Shown: positions 1-8,500 of the stretch, piece by piece
How positions within the stretch are numbered: position 1 is the stretch's first letter
Layout of the letters: every line of letters begins with the position of its first letter
Assembly: GCF_016406085.1 (NCBI RefSeq)
Contig: NZ_JAEHFJ010000013.1
Location: 1 to 64,000 of the forward strand
Reading direction: 5' to 3'
Source: Aureibaculum flavum
Lineage (GTDB): Bacteria; Bacteroidota; Bacteroidia; Flavobacteriales; Flavobacteriaceae
DNA: 64,000 nucleotides
The notes under the pieces: generated by a model
What the model saw: only the letters and a program-made list of their open reading frames with translations
What the model was told of the DNA's origin: nothing
Databases searched by the model: none
Program-made: the position numbers and the translations under genes

Positions 1-124
1 ACGATATTAGTATCGTTAAGCTTTAAGTTATAAATTTAATCCTTTAATAATCTGTATCGGTTATTTAGGACTAGACAAAATTTTTTTATTCTTAGATAAC
101 ATTACACCCAAATCGAAATTAATT
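1..124. other. Left-edge non-coding stretch
   Basis: No gene is visible here. Bases 1-16 can fold as a 6-bp hairpin (ACGATA/TATCGT, loop TTAG), which may be the end of a terminator cut by the window edge. This lies downstream of the exchanger gene that follows on the minus strand. Confidence 0.3.
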
Positions 125-1078
125 TTAGGACGCAGCAAATGAAAAATAAATAAAAGTTAGATATGCTACTAAAAGTATCAACCCTTTATATCTAGAAATT
201 TCCAATTTCTTAGGTATAAATACTAATGGTAATAACAATATAGCTATCGCCAACATCCAAATAATATCATTCGATAAAAGTGCTGTATCATTCACATGTA
301 TTGGTGTAATTATTGCTGTTAAGCCCAACACCGATGCTATATTAAAAATGTTAGAACCTATTAAATTTCCTATAGAAATTGCTTTTTCTTTACGAAGTGC
401 TGCTATTACTGAAGCTGCTAATTCAGGAACACTTGTACCCAAAGCGACCATACTAACTCCTATTACGCGTTCACTTACGCCTAACTTTGTTGCAATATCA
501 ACAGCTCCTTTCACTAAAAGTTCAGAGCCAAAGTACAATGCGGCACCTCCAATGAGTAACCATACCGCTATTTTGAATCCTGATGTTTCACTAAGTGATT
601 CGTCAACTTCTTCAACAGCTATATTTTTATTATCTTTTCTTGATATTTTAATCATGAAATAAATAAAAACTATTAAGGAAACGAATAAAATTCCACCTTC
701 AATCTGGGTTAAAACACTATCATTTATTAGAAAAAAATAAAGTGCTAATGATGTAATAACCATCATTGGCCAATTCATTTTATAAAAATCTTTATCGACA
801 GTTAAAGGAGAAATAATTGCAGTTATACCCAAAACCAAAGCTATATTAGCAATATTAGAACCGACCACATTACTCAAAGACAGATCTGGATGACCGTCTA
901 AGGCAGCTTGTAAACTCACCAATAATTCTGGAGCGGATGTAGCAAACGAAACAACCGTCATACCAATAACTAGTTTGGAGAGCTTCAATTTAAATGATAG
1001 GCCTACTGAAGATCTGACCAAAAACTCACCACCAATTACTAATAAAATTAACCCTGCTATTAAATAAAATATACTCAT
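125..1078 (-). CDS. CaCA-family Ca2+/Na+ exchanger (YrbG-like)
   Basis: A 317-residue polytopic inner-membrane protein of the calcium/cation antiporter superfamily, expected to exchange Ca2+ for Na+ or H+. Two internally homologous halves are visible. The first carries FATSAPELLVS and VGSNIANIALVLG, the second LGTSVPELAAS and IGSNIFNIASVLG. These are the two alpha-repeats whose acidic residues bind Ca2+ in the family. A charged loop (ISRKDNKNIAVEEVDESLSE) separates the halves, as expected for the cytoplasmic hinge. Length is normal for bacterial YrbG-type exchangers. It is transcribed away from the blaI-like operon and has no visible link to the polysaccharide genes. Family assignment is firm; the ion preference is inferred from the family. 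Confidence 0.9.
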   Translation of the reverse strand: MSIFYLIAGLILLVIGGEFLVRSSVGLSFKLKLSKLVIGMTVVSFATSAPELLVSLQAALDGHPDLSLSNVVGSNIANIALVLGITAIISPLTVDKDFYKMNWPMMVITSLALYFFLINDSVLTQIEGGILFVSLIVFIYFMIKISRKDNKNIAVEEVDESLSETSGFKIAVWLLIGGAALYFGSELLVKGAVDIATKLGVSERVIGVSMVALGTSVPELAASVIAALRKEKAISIGNLIGSNIFNIASVLGLTAIITPIHVNDTALLSNDIIWMLAIAILLLPLVFIPKKLEISRYKGLILLVAYLTFIYFSFAAS

Positions 1079-1169
1079 CGATATCGTTTCCGCAAATATA
1101 CTATATGATTTGATAATTTAAGTTGCATAATGTATGCGTGATTAAATATTTCTTAAATAACTACTTTTA

Positions 1170-1202
1170 TAGTTATATAACTAAAATAATAGTTTATGTT
1201 TG
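1170..1202 (+). promoter_or_regulatory. BlaI-type operator and promoter of the blaI/M56 operon
   Basis: A perfect 14-bp palindrome TAGTTATATAACTA spans 1170-1183. It is followed by a flavobacterial -7 box TATGTTTG at 1195-1202 (consensus TAnnTTTG). No good -33 TTTG is seen. The palindrome fits an autorepressor operator for the BlaI-like gene directly downstream; that assignment is inference. The -7 box covers the first in-frame ATG (1196), so that codon is probably not transcribed. Confidence 0.5.
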
Positions 1203-1219
1203 TAGAAATATTACATGAA

Positions 1220-1582
1220 ATGGAAAAACTTACCACCAAAGAAGAAGAATTAATGCAAATTTTATGGAAGCTGAAAAAGGCTTTTGTCAAAGAACTTGTA
1301 GTTGAGATGCCTGAACCCAAACCCCATTACAATACCGTTTCTACGGTAATACGAAAAATGGAAGAAAAAGGCTTTATAGCACATGAGGCTTTTGGTAATA
1401 CACACAGGTATTATCCAAAAATATCAAAAGAAGACTATAGAAAAGGTTATTTTTCTAATGCTATTGATAATTATTTTGGTAATTCTTATAAAAATGTAGT
1501 CTCCTTTTTTGCGAATGAAGAAAAAATTAGTGCTGATGAATTGCGAGAAATCATAAAAATTATTGAATCCAAAAAAGACTAA
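1220..1582 (+). CDS. BlaI/MecI-family transcriptional repressor
   Basis: A winged-helix repressor of about 120 residues. The start at 1220 (MEKLTTKEEE) is preferred over the in-frame ATG at 1196, because family members begin at this point and a -7 promoter box overlaps 1196. The N-terminal half holds the DNA-binding winged helix (KEEELMQILW through YNTVSTVIRKMEEKGFI); the C-terminal half is the dimerisation and protease-cleavage region. Four bases separate it from the M56 peptidase gene, the usual BlaI-BlaR1 arrangement in which the membrane protease inactivates the repressor. A palindromic operator sits just upstream, so autoregulation is likely. In Bacteroidota these pairs are often not tied to beta-lactamases, and no beta-lactamase gene is nearby. 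Confidence 0.9.
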   Translation: MEKLTTKEEELMQILWKLKKAFVKELVVEMPEPKPHYNTVSTVIRKMEEKGFIAHEAFGNTHRYYPKISKEDYRKGYFSNAIDNYFGNSYKNVVSFFANEEKISADELREIIKIIESKKD

Positions 1583-1586
1583 CATT

Positions 1587-3668
1587 ATGGACTACTTTTT
1601 AAAGGCAAATGGACTCGTTATTTTATGGATTGTTTTTTATTACTTATTTCTAAGGAATGAAACCTTTTTTAATTCGATAAGAACCTATTTTTTGGTGGGA
1701 TTACTATTTATACTTTACATTCCATTTATTGAAATCCCCATCTATATTGAAAAAACAGTTTCGAATATTAACTATGTTATAATTGAAGGCTCAACAACAA
1801 TGCAAACACCTATTGAGCAATCATTTGATTGGTTGCAAATAATGACAATTATTTACCTAGTTGGCGTTGTCTTTTTTACTGCTAAATTTATGATGCAATT
1901 ATTTTCTTTAAGTAAACTAATTTCAAGGCATAAAATAATTAATAAAGGCAACTATAAATTAATTGAAACTGAGAAGGATATCTCACCATTTTCATTTTTT
2001 AAATATATAATTTACAACAAAAGCCAATTCACTCAAAATGAACTAAAGCAAATCATTACGCACGAAAAAACACATGTAAAGCAATGGCACTCTATTGATA
2101 CTTTACTTATTTATATTTTACAAATTGTCTTTTGGTTTAACCCTTTTGCATGGCTTTACAAAAGAGGAGCTCAACAAAACTTAGAATTTTTGGCAGATGT
2201 ATCAGCAAGTGAACAATCATTCAATTTAAAACAATATCAATTTACTTTACTTAAAGCAAGTAATACGTATCATTACGAAGCTATTACTAATAATTTTTAC
2301 AACTCATTAATTAAAAAACGTATCGTTATGTTAAACAAATCAAAATCGAAAAAAATAAATTATTTAAAATATGCATTAGTTCTACCAATATTAGCAACAT
2401 TTCTATTTGCTTTTAATACAAAAACTATTGCTCAAGAAAAAGACAAAAAACAATCTCAATGGACAGTTTCTGCAGGCATAACAATCGATAAGAACACAAC
2501 GGACTTAAAACTTAAAGCTATAAAAAATGATTTTAAGAAAAGAGATGTGGAATTCTCATATAAAACAAAGCGTAATACAAATGATGAAATAATTAAAATT
2601 GACATCACTCTAAAGGACGAAATAGGCAAAATTACATGGGCCGAGAATAACAATGGTCCTATAAAACCATTTGAAGTATTGTACAGTCCAAAAACAAAAG
2701 AAAAATCAATTAGAGCAGTAAACAGTTTAAAAACAACATCAGTTGTTGGCTATGCTCAAAGTAATAATGAAGCAGAACCTTTGTATATTGTTAATGGTAA
2801 AAAAAGCTCAAAAGAAGTATCCGAATTGATTAATCCAGATGAAATTAAGAGTGTAAATGTTTTAAAAGATAAAAGTGCCATAGATAAATATGGAGAAAAA
2901 GGTAAAAATGGTGTTGTTGAAATTTCAATTAAGAAAATTAACAAATCAAATGAAAAATCCAATAGCAAAAGTGAATGGAAAATCAATTCTGAGAATAGTA
3001 ATGAGAAAAAAACTGATAGTCTAAGTAAGTGGAAAGTATCGGCGATTAGCACAAATGATATTATCATTGCAGACAAACCCTACAGCAATTCAATGTTTAA
3101 TACCTATGAAGATGCATTGTATATCATAGATAATAAAGAAAGTACAAAATCGATCTTTGAATATTTAGATAAAAACAGCATTAATTCAATTTCAATTATT
3201 AAAGATAGTGGGACTTTAGCTTACGGTAATAAAGGAAAAAACGGGGTAATAATAGTTACGACCAAGAAAATAAGTTATAAATCAAGTACGGATGAATTGA
3301 TCAATAAAGCTTTATATATTATAAATGGTAAAGAAACTACAAAAGAAGCAATAGAGCTTATTTTACCAGATGACATCGAAAGTATGAATGTTCTTAAAAA
3401 TGAAAGTGCCATTACTAAATATGGAGAAAAAGGTAAAAATGGAGTTGTGGAAATAAATACCAAATCAAACAATAATAGTACAATATCTTTTCAAGGTAAA
3501 GACCCCTTAATTATATTGGATGGCAAGGAGATTTCTAAAAAAGAAATGAAAAAAATAGCCTCTGATAATATCAAAAGTATGAATGTTTTAAAAGGTAAAA
3601 AGGCTATTAAAAAATACGGCGATAAAGGTAAAAATGGAGTTATTGAAATTACTTTAAAAAAGGAATAA
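1587..3668 (+). CDS. M56-family (BlaR1-like) membrane metallopeptidase with four TonB-plug-like repeats
   Basis: A 693-residue membrane protease. The ATG at 1587 is preferred over an in-frame TTG at 1563 that lies inside blaI. The N-terminal third has membrane segments and the zinc motif HEKTH at about 159-163, characteristic of M56 peptidases, followed by a further hydrophobic segment near 265-285. The C-terminal part is not a penicillin-binding domain. Instead it carries four diverged copies of a 55-residue unit with the pattern (Y/L)I(V/I)(N/D)(G/N)K ... I.S..(V/I)(L/I)K ... YG.KGKNGV(I/V). This strongly resembles the TonB-dependent receptor plug segment (IVVDG ... IESMEVLKDASA ... YGSRGSNGVV) seen in the SusC protein at 5547-8600. 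Its cognate repressor is the BlaI gene just upstream. The signal sensed is unknown. Confidence 0.85.
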   Translation: MDYFLKANGLVILWIVFYYLFLRNETFFNSIRTYFLVGLLFILYIPFIEIPIYIEKTVSNINYVIIEGSTTMQTPIEQSFDWLQIMTIIYLVGVVFFTAKFMMQLFSLSKLISRHKIINKGNYKLIETEKDISPFSFFKYIIYNKSQFTQNELKQIITHEKTHVKQWHSIDTLLIYILQIVFWFNPFAWLYKRGAQQNLEFLADVSASEQSFNLKQYQFTLLKASNTYHYEAITNNFYNSLIKKRIVMLNKSKSKKINYLKYALVLPILATFLFAFNTKTIAQEKDKKQSQWTVSAGITIDKNTTDLKLKAIKNDFKKRDVEFSYKTKRNTNDEIIKIDITLKDEIGKITWAENNNGPIKPFEVLYSPKTKEKSIRAVNSLKTTSVVGYAQSNNEAEPLYIVNGKKSSKEVSELINPDEIKSVNVLKDKSAIDKYGEKGKNGVVEISIKKINKSNEKSNSKSEWKINSENSNEKKTDSLSKWKVSAISTNDIIIADKPYSNSMFNTYEDALYIIDNKESTKSIFEYLDKNSINSISIIKDSGTLAYGNKGKNGVIIVTTKKISYKSSTDELINKALYIINGKETTKEAIELILPDDIESMNVLKNESAITKYGEKGKNGVVEINTKSNNNSTISFQGKDPLIILDGKEISKKEMKKIASDNIKSMNVLKGKKAIKKYGDKGKNGVIEITLKKE
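2775..3665 (+). repeat. Four plug-like coding repeats within the M56 peptidase gene
   Basis: Unit positions are about 2775-2936, 3110-3270, 3305-3465 and 3501-3665. Units 1, 3 and 4 share NVLK and KGKNGV blocks and are the closest to each other; unit 2 is more diverged (SIIKDSGTLAYGNKGKNGV). Units 1 and 2 are separated by a Ser/Lys/Asn-rich linker. Confidence 0.8.
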
Positions 3669-3691
3669 CCCAAATTACTTCTTAATTATGA

Positions 3692-3719
3692 AGCTCTCTT
3701 ATTTAAGAGAGCTTTTTTT
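3692..3719 (+). terminator. Rho-independent terminator after the blaI/M56 operon
   Basis: Perfect 9-bp stem AGCTCTCTT/AAGAGAGCT (3692-3700 and 3705-3713), loop ATTT, followed by a run of seven T. It lies 24 bases past the M56 stop codon. Confidence 0.9.
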
Positions 3720-3734
3720 GTCTAATTTTGAATT

Positions 3735-3890
3735 ATGAAAAAACATATTTTCAAAATAGTAGCAAAATTGAACAAATCGCTATTACCAAGTTTATCAAAA
3801 AAAGAGGTTTACCTAAGCAAAGCAAGTAAAATGCAATTAGCTCTCATTGGTTGGCGATATTATATCACCAAAAACAGTTTAGGTTCATAG
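3735..3890 (+). CDS. Small conserved flavobacterial protein, 51 residues
   Basis: An ATG at 3735 opens a 51-codon frame ending TAG at 3888-3890. The product starts MKKHIFKIVAKLNKSLLPSL and ends WRYYITKNSLGS. It is basic and resembles a short protein that I recall as conserved in Flavobacteriaceae, sometimes annotated (doubtfully) as an SsrA-binding protein. The pattern is K.L.K.NK.LLPS..K..L.L.KASK.QLA.IGWR..(V/I)T. That recollection needs a database check. The frame starts 16 bases after a strong terminator, so it would need its own promoter, which I could not place. The function is unknown. Confidence 0.6.
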   Translation: MKKHIFKIVAKLNKSLLPSLSKKEVYLSKASKMQLALIGWRYYITKNSLGS

Positions 3891-3963
3891 AAATCGTTAC
3901 AATTTAGATTTTGAAGAGCTTTCTTAAAGTAAACTTTTGTATCTTTATATAAAACAATTCATC

Positions 3964-4203
3964 ATGGACGATACTTCTAAACATATTAAATTTTTTACAG
4001 GCTCTTTAATTGAAATTCAACGTTTACAATTAGACTTGGATGACAAGGAAATTCCAACATTGGTAAAAAACAATTTTGAATCAGGATTACGTTCTGGTTT
4101 CTATGGAGGATCACCATCTCAAGTACAATTATTTATCTATCAAGAAGATTTTGATAAGGCGAAACCCATTCTTGAAAGTTTCAAAAAAGAAATGGGAATA
4201 TAA
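3964..4203 (+). CDS. DUF2007-family small protein
   Basis: A 79-residue protein starting at the ATG at 3964 (MDDTSKHIKFFTGSL). An upstream in-frame ATG at 3937 would add nine residues, but typical members start at the later one. The sequence (F.GS.IE.QRL...L.D..IPT.VKNNFESG...GF.GG...QVQLFIY..D..KA.PIL..F) fits DUF2007, a ferredoxin-like fold sometimes called a putative signal-transducing protein. No catalytic residues or membrane segments are visible. A near-consensus -7 box lies just upstream (TATCTTTA, around 3941-3948). The biological role is unknown. Confidence 0.75.
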   Translation: MDDTSKHIKFFTGSLIEIQRLQLDLDDKEIPTLVKNNFESGLRSGFYGGSPSQVQLFIYQEDFDKAKPILESFKKEMGI

Positions 4204-4242
4204 ATTAATTACACTTATTCTTTTATTTACTTAAAAAAGGAA

Positions 4243-4250
4243 TATATTTG
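4243..4250 (+). promoter_or_regulatory. -7 promoter box of the tRNA-Arg gene
   Basis: TATATTTG matches the Bacteroidota consensus TAnnTTTG and lies 18 bases before the mature tRNA 5' end. No clear -33 element is present. Confidence 0.55.
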
Positions 4251-4268
4251 CACTCCAAATAAATAATT

Positions 4269-4342
4269 GGCCTCGTAGCATAACTGAATAATGCACTTGA
4301 TTACGGCTCAAGAGATTATAGGTTTGAATCCTATCGAGGTCA
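4269..4342 (+). tRNA. tRNA-Arg (anticodon ACG)
   Basis: A full cloverleaf can be drawn. The acceptor stem pairs GGCCTCG with CGAGGTC (one G-T pair) with discriminator A at 4342. The D stem is GCAT/ATGC, the anticodon stem CTTGA/TCAAG with the 7-base loop TTACGGC (anticodon ACG), and the T stem ATAGG/CCTAT with loop TTTGAAT. CCA is not encoded. Anticodon ACG, read as ICG after deamination, decodes CGU/CGC/CGA arginine codons. Confidence 0.93.
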
Positions 4343-4352
4343 CATCACAAAC

Positions 4353-4382
4353 AAAATCACGTCCCAAAGGGCGTGATTTTTT
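4353..4382 (+). terminator. Terminator of the tRNA-Arg transcript
   Basis: The stem AAAATCACG-T-CCC / GGGCGTGATTTT has a one-base bulge, a loop of AAA and a trailing T-run. It starts ten bases after the tRNA. Confidence 0.85.
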
Positions 4383-4677
4383 ATTTTGTGTAGAAATCGA
4401 GCTCGCTCGAAATTTAGGAATAAAATAAAAAATTAGGGCGACAGCCCGTGGTTTTGTATTTGCAAAAGAGAGTTTATTCTGGCTATACAATCCTATTAAG
4501 GTCACTTTAAGCACAAAACAACGTCTCGAAAGGCGTGGTTCTTTTTTTATAGAAAAATGGAACCCGCTCGCATTTTTAATATAAAAAAACTAGAACGATA
4601 GCCTGTTGTTTTGAATTTACAAAAGAGCGTTTATTTAGGGTCATGAAAAAAAACCTATCGAAATCACTAATAAATGG

Positions 4678-4707
4678 AAAAGCAAGCAAAATCATTAAGC
4701 TTGCTTT
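4678..4707 (+). terminator. Terminator-like hairpin in the tRNA-flank repeat region
   Basis: AAAAGCAAGC pairs with GCTTGCTTTT across an 11-base loop, followed by further T residues. It has no gene directly upstream and lies between the second and third degenerate repeat copies. Confidence 0.5.
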
Positions 4708-4948
4708 TTTGATTTTGTAGCATTGTTATTTTAAGAGCAGAGCTTTGTTAGGTTGCCTTGGCAATCCTATTGAAGTTAGGTTACCCTAAACCTAAAATCA
4801 AGTTCCAAAGAACCTGGTTCTTTTTTATAAAAAAATCGAACCCGTTCGAAATTTCAATTAAAATAAGAACTAGGGCGACAGGCTGTGGTTTTACATTTGT
4901 AAAAGAGCGTTTATTCAAGATCATGTATTAATTCTATTAAGGTTAGAT

Positions 4949-5292
4949 TAAGCACAAAAACAAAATAACAATAATATCCTTTTACCTTTCTCTTCCTATA
5001 TTTACATTGTCTACCTTTTTTTTACAAACTATATTTTAATACTAAAATCCCACCAATTAAATACACCTATTGTAAAAGTCTTTATAATTTCTTTTAATAA
5101 AATTACAAGTTTATGGGTAATTCCTTTTAATCGAATAAGATACTATCGATTTGCATTTCGTTCTTATTCCTTAATTTTTAAGCTCATACATATTATATAT
5201 AAAATAAGTTAGCATAATTTGCTACCCAATTTTTAATTTTTCACCACGGCTACTCTTTTTTAATTTGTATTCTAAATAAATATTGAAATTAT
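4949..5292. other. Non-coding stretch before the SusC1 promoter
   Basis: Very A+T-rich sequence with no open frame of note, no RNA gene and no clear repeat that I can see. Confidence 0.5.
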
Positions 5293-5323
5293 TTTGTATT
5301 ACTAATTAAAAAGAATATATTTG
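5293..5323 (+). promoter_or_regulatory. Promoter of SusC1 (-33 and -7 boxes)
   Basis: TTTG at 5293-5296 and TATATTTG at 5316-5323 are separated by 19 bases, an exact match to the Bacteroidota TTTG/TAnnTTTG promoter. The -7 box runs into the first TTGG of the operator array, so a bound repressor would block it. The predicted leader before SusC1 is about 215 bases. Confidence 0.8.
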
Positions 5324-5371
5324 GCAAACCAATCTGGTAAACCAATTTGGAGAACCAATTTGGAGAACCAA
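5321..5371 (+). promoter_or_regulatory. Phased operator array A: four TTGG-N4-CCAA units
   Basis: Four 12-bp units start at 5321, 5334, 5347 and 5360, exactly 13 bp apart: TTGGCAAACCAA, CTGGTAAACCAA, TTGGAGAACCAA (twice). The same unit and spacing recur at the promoters of the GntR gene, SusC2 and PL6. The TTGG...CCAA symmetry resembles operators of FadR-subfamily GntR regulators, so binding by the GntR protein at 18821-19531 is inferred. Confidence 0.75.
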
Positions 5372-5546
5372 ATTTTTCTTTGAAATTTAAATACCATTAC
5401 TAAAAATTAATCTATTTAAAAGGTTGATGTATACCTAAAGTAAAGCCACAATATTATTTTGATTTGGAGCAAACTTCAAACTAAAAGATACTTTACCATA
5501 AATGCAATATTTAAAATTATCAAATACTAACTTAAGTTAAATAATT

Positions 5547-8500
5547 ATGATGAAAAACAAAGTAAAATTAGTGAGGGCTTACCTTTTGACTTTCCTGCTT
5601 TTTACAGCAGCTATGGCCAACGCCCAACAAAAAAGCGTTACTGGAAAGGTAACCGCTGCTGATGACGGAATGCCATTACCGGGAGTTAATATTTCCGTAA
5701 AAGGAAGTACTACAGGAGCCTCAACAGATTTTGATGGTTTATATTCAATCGATGTATCTGGTAACGATGCAGTACTTATCTATAGCTTCATCGGTTTTGT
5801 AACCCAAGAAGTGCCAGTGGGTTCACAATCTGAAATTAATGTAATTCTTCAAGCTGACAATAATGAGCTGGATGAAGTTGTTGTGGTTGGATATGGAACT
5901 CGAAAAAAGAGTGATATTACTGGAGCTGTATCTTCAGTTAAGTCTGAAGAATTAACTGCATTTCCCGTAGCTAGTGCAGAACAAGCACTTCAAGGACGTG
6001 CAGCCGGTGTTGTTGTGCAATCTAATAATGGTGGTGAACCTGGAGCTCCTATCAACATAAAAATTAGAGGAAATACTTCTATTAATGCAAGTAGCTCACC
6101 TCTAATTGTTGTAGATGGTTTTGTAGGTGCAAGTATGCCACAAGCGAACGACATTGAATCTATGGAAGTGTTGAAAGATGCGTCTGCAACAGCCATATAT
6201 GGTTCTAGAGGTTCAAATGGTGTGGTTTTAGTAACTACTAAAAAAGGTAAAAGTGGTAGATTAAACGTTGAGCTTAACACTTCTTATGCAGTTCAAAATG
6301 TTTCTAACAGATTGGATTTACTTAATGCAAATGAATTTACTGATTATCAAAACCAGGTTAGAGCTAACAATGGTGTTTCTTCAAGTTACCCACAAGGTAC
6401 TGCTGATACTGACTGGCAAGACTTAATTTATTCTACAGGTAGTACTCAGAATCACCAACTTTCTTTTTCAGGTGGTAGTGATAAAATTAATTTTTATGCT
6501 TCTACCAATTATTTTAAACAAGATGGGATTATTATAAATTCTGATTATATCAAACTATCATTCTTGTCAAATATTGATGCACAAGTTACAGATAAGTTAA
6601 AATTAGGTATGAACCTTTCAGGAAATAGATCAACTAAAAATGGTGCCTCTACTAAATCAGACGGTTCTGTTTCTGCGGGTGGAGATGACATCATTACATT
6701 AGCAATGAGATATGCACCAGACCAACCAGTATATAATGATGATGGTAGTTATAATTTCGGTAATACTGTAGGAGATCCAGTTGATAATCCATATGCAATT
6801 GCTAAAGAAAGAATAGACGAAACTAAAGCTGATAACTTTAGAGCGAATTTTTATGCAAATTATGATATTATAGAAAATCTTACTTTTAAGACTACATTTG
6901 GCTTTAGTACTGATAATTCTACTAATGGAATTTACTTACCAAAAGTATTGACGCAGACTGCAGGTGGAGACGGAGGAAGAGCTATAGTTGAAACTGATAA
7001 AAAAACTAGTGTTTTGAGCGAAAACTACTTAACCTATAATACAGAGTTGGGAAAAGGAAATTTAACTTTATTAGCTGGTTACTCTTATCAAAAAACTGTT
7101 TCAGAAAATTTTTATTCAGAAGCAACAGGCTTTATTACAGATGCTTTTTCTTATTACGGTCTAGGCTCTGCTACAAATGTATTACAGCCTGATTCTTCAA
7201 TTTCAACAGTAGAAATTCAATCTCAATTCGGTAGGGTTAACTACGATTATGATGATAAATATTTACTAACGGCTACTGTAAGACGAGATGGAGCTTCTAA
7301 TTTTGCAGCAAATGAAAAATACGCAATTTTTCCTTCAGCAGCTATTGGTTGGAAAATGTCGAATGAAAGTTTTCTAAAAGATAGTGAAACTATATCTAAC
7401 TTAAAATTAAGAGCTAGTTATGGTGTAACTGGTAACCCATCTATTGGTGCTTACGAATCTTTAGCTAGATTTGAAACACTATATGCTTCTAGCAATGGAG
7501 AAACCGTCAGTGCAATTACACCAGAACAACCTGAAAACCCAGATTTAAAATGGGAATCTTCTTACCAAACAAATATCGGTGTAGACTTAGGTTTCTTAAA
7601 TAATAGATTTACACTTTCGTTAGATTATTATAATATTGATACTAAAGATTTAATTTTAACTGACAATAGTATAACTGAATATTTAGGATATACAGGAGAT
7701 GACATTTTAGCGAATGTAGGTGAGATTAATAATAAAGGATTTGAAATTGCTTTAAGTACTAGAAATATATCTACTGATAATTTTAGATGGACTACAGATT
7801 TCAATTGGGCAACTAATAAAAACGAAGTGGTACAATTAGTTAACAATGCAGATTTATTTTACAATGCTGCTCCAAGCTACTTTAGTCATGATAGAAGTTA
7901 TGTTTTAAGAGTTGGTGAAGAAGTTGGACTTTTCTGGGGCTATGACTACGCTGGTGTTTTTCAAGGCGGATCAGCACCAACAGGTACTGCAACTTTATCA
8001 GGTGGTGTAGCAGGTGACCCATTGTTCGTAGATCAAGATAGTAGTGGTGATATTACTGAAGCTGATAGAACAACTATAGGTAACCCTAATGCAGATTACA
8101 CTTTTGGTATCACGAATAACTTTACTTACAAGAATTTTGACATGAGTATCTTTTTTCAAGGTTCACAAGGTGGAGATATTTTCAATATGACTAATGTACA
8201 GTTGACTAACGGAGATGCAAATACTACTAGAGACTATTTTAATAGTGCTTGGACATCTTCTAATACTGACACTAACACTCCTCGCGTTGGAAACAATAGT
8301 AATAGAGAAATTTCTTCTCGTTTTGTTGAGGACGGAAGTTATGTTAGATTAAAAAATATAGCAGTTGGTTATAATCTACCTTCAGATGTTATAGAAAAAT
8401 TAGGAATGGAAAATATAAGATTGTCTTTTAGTGCACAAAACTTATTGACTTTCACAAATTATTCAGGCTTAGATCCAGAAGTGAGCTACTTTGGTAGAGG

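Larger units (their letters stand above)
4343..4948 (+). repeat. Three decayed tandem copies of the tRNA-Arg 3' flank
   Basis: Three related segments follow the tRNA, at about 4343-4505, 4506-4667 and 4785-4948. Each has, in order, a terminator-like hairpin, an A/T-rich block with (C/G)G(A/C)..CG(C/T)TCG, a block matching GA..AGCC.GT.GTTTT, the motif AAAAGAG.GTTTATT, and a piece resembling the last bases of the tRNA (for example ATCCTATTAAGGTCAC at 4490-4505). They look like mutated tandem duplications of the tRNA 3' end with its terminator. No intact gene is seen within them. Confidence 0.65.

Noticed and set aside
1563-1589. TTG at 1563 as the M56 start
   Set aside because: It lies inside the blaI frame; the ATG at 1587, four bases after the blaI stop, gives the normal N-terminus.
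2775-3665. DNA repeats in the M56 gene as a mobile or microsatellite element
   Set aside because: The similarity is at the protein level and in frame throughout; the units are diverged domain repeats.
4308-4514. A 68-codon minus-strand frame across the tRNA flank
   Set aside because: It overlaps the tRNA-Arg and its terminator, and lies in the decayed repeat region.
5321-5371. Tandem short repeats that might be a small CRISPR array
   Set aside because: Unit length is 12 bp with one-base gaps and internal dyad symmetry; there are no spacers and no cas genes. It is an operator array.
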